This document shows, one piece after another, positions 25,587-32,841 of a stretch of 48,506 nt of DNA. This DNA comes from UBA7985 sp965661545 (GTDB taxonomy: Bacteria; Pseudomonadota; Alphaproteobacteria; UBA7985). The DNA is taken from contig CBFIEF010000021.1 in the NCBI GenBank assembly GCA_965661545.1, positions 1 to 48,506 on the forward strand, in the 5' to 3' direction. Below the pieces are notes generated by a model. The model was not told where the DNA came from, did no database searches, and saw only the letters and a list, made by a program, of their open reading frames with translations. The stretch's first letter is position 1, and every line of letters begins with the position of its first letter. A program made the position numbers and the translations under genes.

Positions 25587-26711
25587 GTGAAAATCAAAAA
25601 AATCGACCTCTTTGAATTTCATCTGCCCTACGCGGGCGGTGAGTACGAGCTATCAGGCGGGCGGATCTATACGGGTTTTGACAGCGTCATCGTGCGGATA
25701 ACGGCCCAAGACGGCACGGAAGGCTGGGGTGAAAGCACGCCGTTTGGCCCCAATTACATCGCCGCTCATGCTCGTGGCGCACGCTCTGGTATCGAAGAGA
25801 TTGCTCCACACATCATTGGCCGGGATCCCCGTGAGCTGGATCGCATAAATGATGCTATGGACGAGGCACTCATGGGCCATAATCACGCCAAGAACGCCAT
25901 CGACGCGGCTTGCTGGGATCTGTTCGGTAAGTCGGTCAATTTGCCAGTGTATACCTTGCTCGGTGGCTCAACGGGCAAGCGTCTACCGACGATCAGCTCG
26001 ATCTATGCTGGCGCGCCCGAAGACATGCGCGCGCGCGTCGCTAAGCACCGTGCTCTGGGTTACATGGGGCATTCAGTCAAGGTTGGCGCGCTGGACAGCG
26101 AAGGAGGCCCCGCACTGGATGCCGAGCGCATCGCAGCGTCGCTGGCTGATCGGCAACCGGGTGAGTATTTCCTCGTCGATGCCAATGGTGGCCTGATCCC
26201 GGAGACTGCCTTGCGGATGTTACGAGCCTTGCCTGACGGGTTAGATTTCGTTCTCGAAGCGCCTTGCGCGACGTGGCGGGAGACGATGTCGCTGCGGCAG
26301 CGCTGTAACGTACCCATCATCTTGGATGAACTGGCGCAGGATGATGGAGACATCGCCAAGATGGTGGCGTTGGACGTAGCCGATGGTATTGGGCTGAAGA
26401 TCTCCAAGGCTGGCGGCTTGACCCACGCGCGTCGTCATCGCGACATCTGCCGAGCGGCTGGATTGACGGTCTCCGTACAGGACACGGTCGGGTCCGTACT
26501 TTCAGCGGCGTCGATCTTTCACATGGGCGCTTCGGTGCCTGAACGCATGCTTCGCTGCGTATTGGATCCGCGAGACATGGTTACGATTGAGACGGGCCAC
26601 TTCCACGCGCCAATTGAAAATGGCGGTGTGATACCCCCCAATGAACCTGGATTGGGCGTGACTATGGATTTGGATGGACTTGGCGAACCTGTCGCCAGTT
26701 GGGAGGGATAA
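25587..26711 (+). CDS. Mandelate racemase/muconate lactonizing enzyme family, possibly hydroxyproline dehydratase
   Basis: Second enolase-superfamily enzyme of the operon, 374 residues. The N-terminal capping domain includes GWGESTPFGPNYIAAHA, similar in layout to HpbD. In the barrel the general-base Lys is K165 (HSVKVGA), the metal ligands are D198 (LVDANGG), E224 (LEAPCAT) and D248 (ILDELA), and the opposite-face Lys is K271 (GLKISKAGG). This lysine arrangement fits the MLE-type subgroup that includes racemases and cis-3-hydroxy-L-proline dehydratase. Since HpbD is in the same operon, a proline-derivative substrate is likely, but this is inference. GTG start with CAGGAG upstream; four bases after the MDR gene. 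Confidence 0.85.
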   Translation: MKIKKIDLFEFHLPYAGGEYELSGGRIYTGFDSVIVRITAQDGTEGWGESTPFGPNYIAAHARGARSGIEEIAPHIIGRDPRELDRINDAMDEALMGHNHAKNAIDAACWDLFGKSVNLPVYTLLGGSTGKRLPTISSIYAGAPEDMRARVAKHRALGYMGHSVKVGALDSEGGPALDAERIAASLADRQPGEYFLVDANGGLIPETALRMLRALPDGLDFVLEAPCATWRETMSLRQRCNVPIILDELAQDDGDIAKMVALDVADGIGLKISKAGGLTHARRHRDICRAAGLTVSVQDTVGSVLSAASIFHMGASVPERMLRCVLDPRDMVTIETGHFHAPIENGGVIPPNEPGLGVTMDLDGLGEPVASWEG

Positions 26712-26826
26712 GCACTGTTCTTGCCAAATCAGCCCCAGACCCTGTTGCGAAGAACGAATTATGGAGATAGGAATAAGCCAAGTCATATCTCACTAATATC
26801 TAGCTCGGCAAAAAAGAACATCATCA

Positions 26827-29070
26827 GTGGCAAAACTACCAGTCAAGCAGCTTCTGTTGAATGCAAATTCCCATGCAAAAAAGGGCGATATTGCAGCGGC
26901 GCAGAAGATATATCAGGACATCCTCCAGGACTTTCCTAACAACAAAAGGGCGCAGCAAGGTCTGCTAGCGCTAAGTGGGGCCGCTCCCTCTTTTGTTCCA
27001 GCGTCGCCTCCTCATCACACTCTAGAAAGGTTGGTCAGCCAATTTAACGACGGAAAATTTTCTGCCGTCATTGAAAAAGCGATGGAGGTTCTCCGCAGGT
27101 ATCCAGACTCCTTTTTTGTTTGGAACATTCTGGGCGCGGCGCAAAGCAATCAAGTCGGCCAGATGGAGCAAGCAGCGGTTGCGTTCAAAAAGGTTATTAG
27201 TCTCAAGCCTGATCACGCTGAAGGTTTTTATAACCTCGCTACGGCCCTCAATGATCTAAATCGGCCAGATGAGGCTTTGGACGCAGCGGACAAAGCGCTT
27301 GCGCTGCAACCTCGCTACGCTGAAGCCTTCTACGTCAAAGGAAATGCGCACAAACATCAAGGCCAGTTGAGTGAAGCGATCGCCTCTTATCGAAAAGCAA
27401 TATCACTGCAGCCCAATTACGATGACGCCCACAACAACATGGGTACGGCTCTCAAAGAGCAGGGAAAGTTAGACGAGGCGATTGAGGCCTACAAAAAGGC
27501 CCTAATAATCAATGAAACAGCTCCGGATATCTACACCAACCTCGCTACGACCTACAAAGCGCTAGAAAATTTCGATCAGGCAGTCGAGTACTTTGAAAAA
27601 GCGGTCTCGCGCCAACCGGATAACGTCGCGGCCATTAAGGAGCTAGCCGTATTCTATCTGGAGATCGGCAAGCGAGTAGAGGGGCAAAGGCTGCTCGAGC
27701 AGGCGCTTAAAGTAAATCCCGAATCACCGCGGATGATGCAGGCACTGGCCGATATTCATGGTAGCCAAGGCGAAATAAATAAGGCCGTAGACCTATACCT
27801 TCAGGCGCTGACTCTTGTGCCGAATGACGTTTCTATTCATACGGCTATGATGTTTTGTGTTCAGTCACAAGATATCGACAAGACTATAAATAGAATGGAA
27901 TTGGCGAAACGAATAAATGACATGGTGTCGCCAACCAAAAAATACACCCACAATACACAGACGCCTAAAGTCGATGGTGGCAAAATAAATATTGGCTTCG
28001 TATCAGCAGATCTGCACCAACACCCGGTTGGCTTCTTTATAAAGCCGCTCATGCAATCGATAGACAAGAGTCGATTCAATGTTCACGTATTTAGTAATTC
28101 GGAAAAAGACACAGCAGAAACAAAAGTAATTCGCGCAGCGGCCACGGAATGGCACGAAATTACGAGAATAAGCGATGAGCGTGTGGCGAAGTTGGTAAAT
28201 GAGCTTGAAATCGATGTGTTAATCGATCTCCACGGATATACGCTTTATCATCGACTAGCCGTATTCGCATATCGGCCAGCTCCCGTGCAGATGACTTGGT
28301 TGGGATATTTCGCCACAACCGGACTGGATGAGATGGACTACGTGATCGGCGATAGTCACACGCTTCCGGACCACACCCGGGACGACTTCACTGAGGAATT
28401 TGCAAGACTGCCTAATTCCTACCTGTGTTTCGGCGAGCCTGAATATGATTTGCCTGTCAGCGCTACCCCGGCAGTAAAGAATGGTTTTATTACCTTCGGT
28501 TGCTTCAACAATGTCAATAAAATTAAAGAAGATGTAATCGCGCTGTGGTCTAGGATTCTCAAAGAAGTTCCAGACTCAAAGATATACTTCAAAGGTAGCA
28601 CCTATAAGGGCGATAAGACCTTGTGGATCGCAGCCGAATTCAAAAAACATGACATTGAAGCCGATCGCCTGATGTTTGCTGGCGGTAGTCCGCGTCCGGA
28701 ACTTCTTGCGTCATATGCGAATGTAGATATCGCGTTGGATCCATTTCCATACCCGGGAGGAACAACGACATGTGAGGCTCTGTGGATGGGTGTCCCAACA
28801 GTCTCAAAATCTGGCACTGTTTTTGTGTCTCAAATCGCTCAGACCATCGCTCACAATTCAGGCCGCCCGGAACTATGTACGGGCAGTAATGATGAATATC
28901 TTGCTGCCGCTGTACTGTTGGCCGGAGACATTGAAAAGCTGAAAAACGACCGAGAAGAGCGGCGTGATAAGCTGAAGGAAACGTTCTTGTTTAACGGTGA
29001 TCTATTTTCGAGGGACTTCGAGCAATTAATGAGTCAAGTCGTAGAAAAAGCGAGTAGTAAAGCAGCATGA
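26827..29070 (+). CDS. TPR-containing O-GlcNAc transferase-like glycosyltransferase (SPINDLY type, GT41)
   Basis: Soluble protein of 747 residues. Tetratricopeptide repeats fill about 5-370; clear units include AEGFYNLATALNDLNRPDEAL and AEAFYVKGNAHKHQGQLSEAI. The GT41 catalytic region spans about 385-740, with GFVSADLHQHPVGFF, DVLIDLHGYT, FAYRPAPVQMTWLGY, TTGLDEMDY and the nucleotide-binding PYPGGTTTCEALWMGVPTV. It should transfer a sugar from a UDP- or GDP-donor to Ser/Thr of a protein held by the TPRs, perhaps a surface protein. The start is GTG with a weak ribosome-binding site. Codon use is more AT-rich than in the neighbouring operon, and the stop overlaps the decarboxylase start (ATGA). 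Confidence 0.85.
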   Translation: MAKLPVKQLLLNANSHAKKGDIAAAQKIYQDILQDFPNNKRAQQGLLALSGAAPSFVPASPPHHTLERLVSQFNDGKFSAVIEKAMEVLRRYPDSFFVWNILGAAQSNQVGQMEQAAVAFKKVISLKPDHAEGFYNLATALNDLNRPDEALDAADKALALQPRYAEAFYVKGNAHKHQGQLSEAIASYRKAISLQPNYDDAHNNMGTALKEQGKLDEAIEAYKKALIINETAPDIYTNLATTYKALENFDQAVEYFEKAVSRQPDNVAAIKELAVFYLEIGKRVEGQRLLEQALKVNPESPRMMQALADIHGSQGEINKAVDLYLQALTLVPNDVSIHTAMMFCVQSQDIDKTINRMELAKRINDMVSPTKKYTHNTQTPKVDGGKINIGFVSADLHQHPVGFFIKPLMQSIDKSRFNVHVFSNSEKDTAETKVIRAAATEWHEITRISDERVAKLVNELEIDVLIDLHGYTLYHRLAVFAYRPAPVQMTWLGYFATTGLDEMDYVIGDSHTLPDHTRDDFTEEFARLPNSYLCFGEPEYDLPVSATPAVKNGFITFGCFNNVNKIKEDVIALWSRILKEVPDSKIYFKGSTYKGDKTLWIAAEFKKHDIEADRLMFAGGSPRPELLASYANVDIALDPFPYPGGTTTCEALWMGVPTVSKSGTVFVSQIAQTIAHNSGRPELCTGSNDEYLAAAVLLAGDIEKLKNDREERRDKLKETFLFNGDLFSRDFEQLMSQVVEKASSKAA

Positions 29071-30002
29071 GTAAGTCAATTCTTATTACCGGGGGCGCCG
29101 GTTTCTTAGGGTCGCATATGTGTGATGCGCTGATTGGTCGAAATGACAGCGTCACCTGCTTGGACAATTTCTCTACGGGTAGTCGTGATAACATTTCACA
29201 CTTGATGGATCTGCCGAATTTCACCGTCATAGATCAGAATGTCGAAACACCGTTTGATGTCGAGGTCGACGTGATCTTGAATTTGGCTTGCCCAGCTAGT
29301 CCTGTTGCCTATCAAAAAGACCCGATCTCGACCGTCGAAACAGCAGTTTTTGGCGCGATGAACGCGCTTAAACTCTCCTTAAGGTATGGTGCCAGAGTTT
29401 TTCAAGCCTCAACGTCGGAAGTCTACGGCGATGCGCAAGTACATCCGCAAAGTGAGGGTTATTGGGGCAACGTAAATCCGATTGGGATCCGAGCCTGCTA
29501 CGATGAAGGCAAGAGATGCGCTGAAACGCTGTTCTTTGATTACAATCGTCAGCATGCCGTGGACATACGGGTAGGAAGAATTTTCAACACGTACGGGCCT
29601 CGGATGCAGGTTCATGATGGGCGTGTCGTGAGTAACTTTATTGTGCAAGCGTTAAGAAATGACCCCATCACGATTTATGGTACGGGGGAGCAAACGCGAT
29701 CCTTTTGCTACGTGGATGATCTCGTTGAAGGAATTCTGCGCTTCGTTGATCAGGATTCTGAAGTGGGGCCAGTGAATATTGGCAATCCAAATGAAGCAAC
29801 GATGCACGAGCTGGCGGCCACAGTTTGCAAACTGACCGGGTCAAAGAGTGAAATCAAGTTCATGCCTTTGCCGCAAGATGATCCAGTCCAGCGAAATCCT
29901 GACATCAGTAAAATTACCAAACTCGTGGACTGGCAACCTCGCGTGGCACTGGAAGACGGCCTTAAAGAAACAATTTCTTATTTCGAAAGTGTATTGAGGT
30001 AG
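29067..30002 (+). CDS. UDP-glucuronic acid decarboxylase (UDP-xylose synthase)
   Basis: Extended short-chain dehydrogenase of 311 residues converting UDP-glucuronate to UDP-xylose (or the 4-keto-pentose) with bound NAD. It shows the Rossmann GGAGFLGSH (9-17), the catalytic Y145xxxK149 in ACYDEGKR, the UXS-typical STSEVYGDAQVHPQ and NTYGPRM, and GTGEQTRSFCYVDD. It is translationally coupled to the GT41-like enzyme, implying that the pentose nucleotide feeds that transferase or a neighbouring glycosylation step. Confidence 0.88.
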   Translation: MSKSILITGGAGFLGSHMCDALIGRNDSVTCLDNFSTGSRDNISHLMDLPNFTVIDQNVETPFDVEVDVILNLACPASPVAYQKDPISTVETAVFGAMNALKLSLRYGARVFQASTSEVYGDAQVHPQSEGYWGNVNPIGIRACYDEGKRCAETLFFDYNRQHAVDIRVGRIFNTYGPRMQVHDGRVVSNFIVQALRNDPITIYGTGEQTRSFCYVDDLVEGILRFVDQDSEVGPVNIGNPNEATMHELAATVCKLTGSKSEIKFMPLPQDDPVQRNPDISKITKLVDWQPRVALEDGLKETISYFESVLR

Positions 30003-30076
30003 CCGCAGTCAGGTAACGGATTGCTGCTGCGAGTGGCTCCTTTGATGGCTGAAACAGAGGTTTTCGGGAGCAGGTG

Positions 30077-30113
30077 GCCCTTAATTTTGCTCATCACATG
30101 CTAAATTAAGGGC
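30077..30113 (+). terminator. Hairpin terminator after the UDP-glucuronate decarboxylase gene
   Basis: An 11-bp perfect stem (GCCCTTAATTT at 30077-30087 pairing with 30103-30113) with a 15-nt loop lies 75 bases after the stop and is followed by CTTTGTCT. Stem quality is good but the T-run is interrupted; it may function in both directions. Confidence 0.6.
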
Positions 30114-30157
30114 TTTGTCTCAAAAGAAATGTTTCTTGGTGCTGCTAAGTCGAAGCC

Positions 30158-30231
30158 GTGATTTAATCACTCCGTGAAAAGTAATCAGGGGTTCTTAGTG
30201 TCCGGTGGCCTCCTAGTCTTTATTGGAGGTC
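30158..30231 (+). promoter_or_regulatory. Palindrome and ribosome-site hairpin upstream of the MFS gene
   Basis: GTGATTTAATCAC (30158-30170) is a perfect 13-nt dyad and a possible operator. Farther on, GGCCTCC (30207-30213) can pair with the Shine-Dalgarno segment GGAGGTC (30225-30231) through seven pairs with an 11-nt loop, which would mask the ribosome-binding site of the GTG at 30236. Confidence 0.5.
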
Positions 30232-30235
30232 AACA

Positions 30236-31375
30236 GTGGTTGAGCGCATGATCCTTGGCAGCCGTCTGGCTGTCGTAATTTGCCTCGTCAGTTATGGCTG
30301 CTGGCTGTCCTATATCCCGTGGAAAGTGGACCAGCTTGGCATCGAATACGACATGTTTGGGTTTGCCTTACTGGTGTTTGGCATTTTCAGCCTTTCGTCG
30401 ATGCTCTTTGTCAGCCACGTCTTGCTGCCGCGATTTGGCCCGAGGATTGCGGGTTTGGCGGTCGTTGGCTTTGCCTTTGCGCTCCAGTTGTGGGTTTTTG
30501 CGCCCAATACGACGCTGTTTATTGCCCTTGCCGCACCCTATAGCTTGGCATTTGGCGTCATCCAGCCTGCAACACTCGCTGCGATCACTCAGGCCGAAGC
30601 CATGTCAGGGCGTCGGCTGCAACCACTGCACTGGGCATCTTTTTCGGGTGGATCGTTGCTTGGGTTGCTCATTGGGCTGATAAGCCAAGCGTTACAGCTG
30701 CCTCCTGTTTTTGTGTTTGGCAGCTTGTTTTTGCTGACCGTTGTCGTGGGCATCTACATTTTCATGCGTCTCTTTGGCACCGTCACGTTCAAGCCAATCC
30801 AAGGCCCTGGCTTTCGTATTCCCTCGCAAACCGTTCTGTTTTTGGGCGGGCTGGCTGCATTATCCATGGCGACAATTTCGATTATCCTCGACTGGTCCGC
30901 GCTCTGGCTCACCCGGGATCTCGGTTTAACGATTGCGCTGGGTGGCACCGGGATCATGGCGTTCAACCTCGCTGAGATCGGATCGCGCATCTACGGTGAG
31001 CGGTTGATTAACCAGTTTGGCGAAGTCTTGGTTGCAGGATGGGGGATGTTGTTGGGGTGCGCTATTTTCCTTGCGGCAACCCTGTCAGGTCACCCATTTC
31101 TGATTGTCGCCGGCTTCGGTGCGCTTGGCTTTTTTACCGCGAACTTCATTCCTGTGTTGTTCGGCATTGCGGCGCGAGAAGAGGTGAACAACCCAACCGC
31201 AGCCGTCAACGACGTGAATCTGTTAGCCTTTGTCGGTTTCCTGTTCGGGCCGCCACTGATCGGCTACGTCGCCAAATCAATATCGATTTCCGCCTGTATG
31301 ATCATTCTCGGTGTCACTTGGGCCCTTGTCGCAGCCATTCTGCTGGCCTCGGGGAGGTTAACCTCGTCGCAATAG
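30236..31375 (+). CDS. Major facilitator superfamily transporter
   Basis: Twelve-helix membrane transporter of 379 residues, short for the family. Two six-helix halves are separated by a loop near 180-200 containing the polar GTVTFKPIQGPG. The substrate is unknown; no loop motif assigns a subfamily with confidence. The GTG start is supported by GGAGG six bases upstream; an ATG at 30248 is the alternative. Base composition returns to the higher G+C of the rest of the window, unlike the flanking glycosylation genes. Confidence 0.85.
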   Translation: MVERMILGSRLAVVICLVSYGCWLSYIPWKVDQLGIEYDMFGFALLVFGIFSLSSMLFVSHVLLPRFGPRIAGLAVVGFAFALQLWVFAPNTTLFIALAAPYSLAFGVIQPATLAAITQAEAMSGRRLQPLHWASFSGGSLLGLLIGLISQALQLPPVFVFGSLFLLTVVVGIYIFMRLFGTVTFKPIQGPGFRIPSQTVLFLGGLAALSMATISIILDWSALWLTRDLGLTIALGGTGIMAFNLAEIGSRIYGERLINQFGEVLVAGWGMLLGCAIFLAATLSGHPFLIVAGFGALGFFTANFIPVLFGIAAREEVNNPTAAVNDVNLLAFVGFLFGPPLIGYVAKSISISACMIILGVTWALVAAILLASGRLTSSQ

Positions 31376-31660
31376 CTCTCGATCGGTGGACTCTATGCCC
31401 ATTCAAAGTCTTCGTTGGGCATAGACACCTGCTCTCCAAGCACAGAGAATAGACAGCAAGGCAGAGCTATTAATCACGGGGCTTGCTTCCTCTAAAAGCA
31501 ATTTGGTAGTCAAGCAGTTAACAGAGCTCGCGCCACTTGTGATCATGCAAATGATAGCGGCAAAGCAAATCTAGCGACGGGCATAATCAGACATACGACT
31601 GTCGCACCGATTATCGTGTGCCGGTTCGTTAAGAATACCGTTTGGCAGTAAGGCTTAGAG
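31376..31660 (+). other. Intergenic region with hairpin after the MFS gene
   Basis: A 285-bp gap. A 9-bp perfect stem (CTATGCCCA at 31393-31401 with TGGGCATAG at 31416-31424) just after the MFS stop is terminator-like but lacks a T-run. The remainder shows no gene and no repeat that I recognise. Confidence 0.5.
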
Positions 31661-32383
31661 ATGAGATTTGACGACAGAATCTACAAAATGTTTCCTATGC
31701 TCGTCCCATTTCGTGATCGATGGATAGAAAACAGGATGCCTGTAAATCCACGGTACTATGGGCGTTTTACTTTTTCTGGCTCTAAAGATTTCTCCATGAT
31801 TATGATTGGAGCTCATAACGGGAAAAAGACAAAACATTTTGTCCGCGATGCATCAAAGCACGGAAAAGTATGCCTGATTGAACCGGTGCCGCATTTGTTT
31901 CAGCAACTTCAAATGCTGCATTCATCAACTGACGAAATGATCTTAGTGAACAAGTGTATCACGCCCGTGGAGACTGACTATGTCGACTTCTTCGCACCCA
32001 ATCCAGACGCAAACAAAATTCGGCACTTTGGAGATCAGCTGGGCTCTCTAAACGCAGACCATGCAAAGAATCATGACCCTGAGTTTGAAGGCGCCATTCA
32101 CAAAATCAGTGTTGAAGCGCGAACAATGGAGCAGCTGCTTGCAGATTTGAACTGCGAAGACATCAACCTTTTGTTCCTCGATACAGAGGGCTTTGATGCA
32201 GAAATTCTAGCAACTTTCCCGTTTAAGAAATTGAAGCCACGCTTGATTTTGTTTGAACACAAGCACTCTGACGGCACGCACAACATTGGTGAGAAATTCG
32301 CGAAAATCATCATAACGTTGAACGAGCAGGGGTATCAGGTCCAATGCATCGACAGAGAAAACTGCCTCGCAACCCTTCGATAG
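31661..32383 (+). CDS. FkbM family methyltransferase
   Basis: SAM-dependent methyltransferase of 240 residues of the FkbM type, which O-methylates sugars or similar acceptors in cell-surface and secondary metabolism. Residues 44-60 form the SAM-site strand-loop (FSMIMIGAHNGKKT, a variant of the usual GxxxG). VCLIEPVPHLFQQL is the following acidic strand, and LLFLDTEGFDAEIL is the strongly conserved FkbM D-x-E-G motif. The terminal LILFEHKH also fits. AT-rich composition and isolation resemble the GT41 pair upstream. Acceptor unknown. Confidence 0.82.
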   Translation: MRFDDRIYKMFPMLVPFRDRWIENRMPVNPRYYGRFTFSGSKDFSMIMIGAHNGKKTKHFVRDASKHGKVCLIEPVPHLFQQLQMLHSSTDEMILVNKCITPVETDYVDFFAPNPDANKIRHFGDQLGSLNADHAKNHDPEFEGAIHKISVEARTMEQLLADLNCEDINLLFLDTEGFDAEILATFPFKKLKPRLILFEHKHSDGTHNIGEKFAKIIITLNEQGYQVQCIDRENCLATLR

Positions 32384-32841
32384 GCGATATCAGCGGTTAA
32401 AAAGATTGGGTCGCTGCCGACGCTCAGGCGGAAGTGGAAGCGGAAAGGCACCGTTTGAGTGGACTTTAGCCGACCCATAATTGCAGTTGCGCCCTGCCGC
32501 GTAATAAATCTGTACAAGTATGCTGAATTTATTATTAAATAAAAGATGGTATTATACATGAAGTATTCACAGATTTATAAAATCATTAGATACAAAAAAT
32601 ATTCCAACAAGATAGTTTAAGAGAGATTCTAATAATTAAGATCACTGAAAATGCCATGTTTATTATTACTTTAATAATGGTATCTTGGTGAATTAATATT
32701 ATGAGACTAATAATATTATGATGTTTGCATTATGCGATTTAATATATTTCCTAATTCAATATTGTGATCAAATTAATGATGATAGATGCTTTCCCAAGTA
32801 CTCTTAGCTATTTCGGCTTTGAGTAATTTTTGGGGTGCGTC
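32384..32841. other. Strongly AT-rich non-coding stretch
   Basis: About 450 bp without a credible gene. From about 32510 to 32790 the sequence is extremely rich in A and T (many TAATAATT, TTTATTATTA and AATATTAT words), unlike anything else in the window. It could be an H-NS/MvaT-like silencing target, a promoter of the following surface-protein gene or a recombination scar; nothing identifies it further. Short frames here encode no recognisable protein. Confidence 0.55.

Noticed and set aside
32335..32559. Minus-strand 74-codon frame after the FkbM gene
   Set aside because: I considered it as a transposase remnant because of its basic residues, but no transposase motif or terminal repeat is visible.
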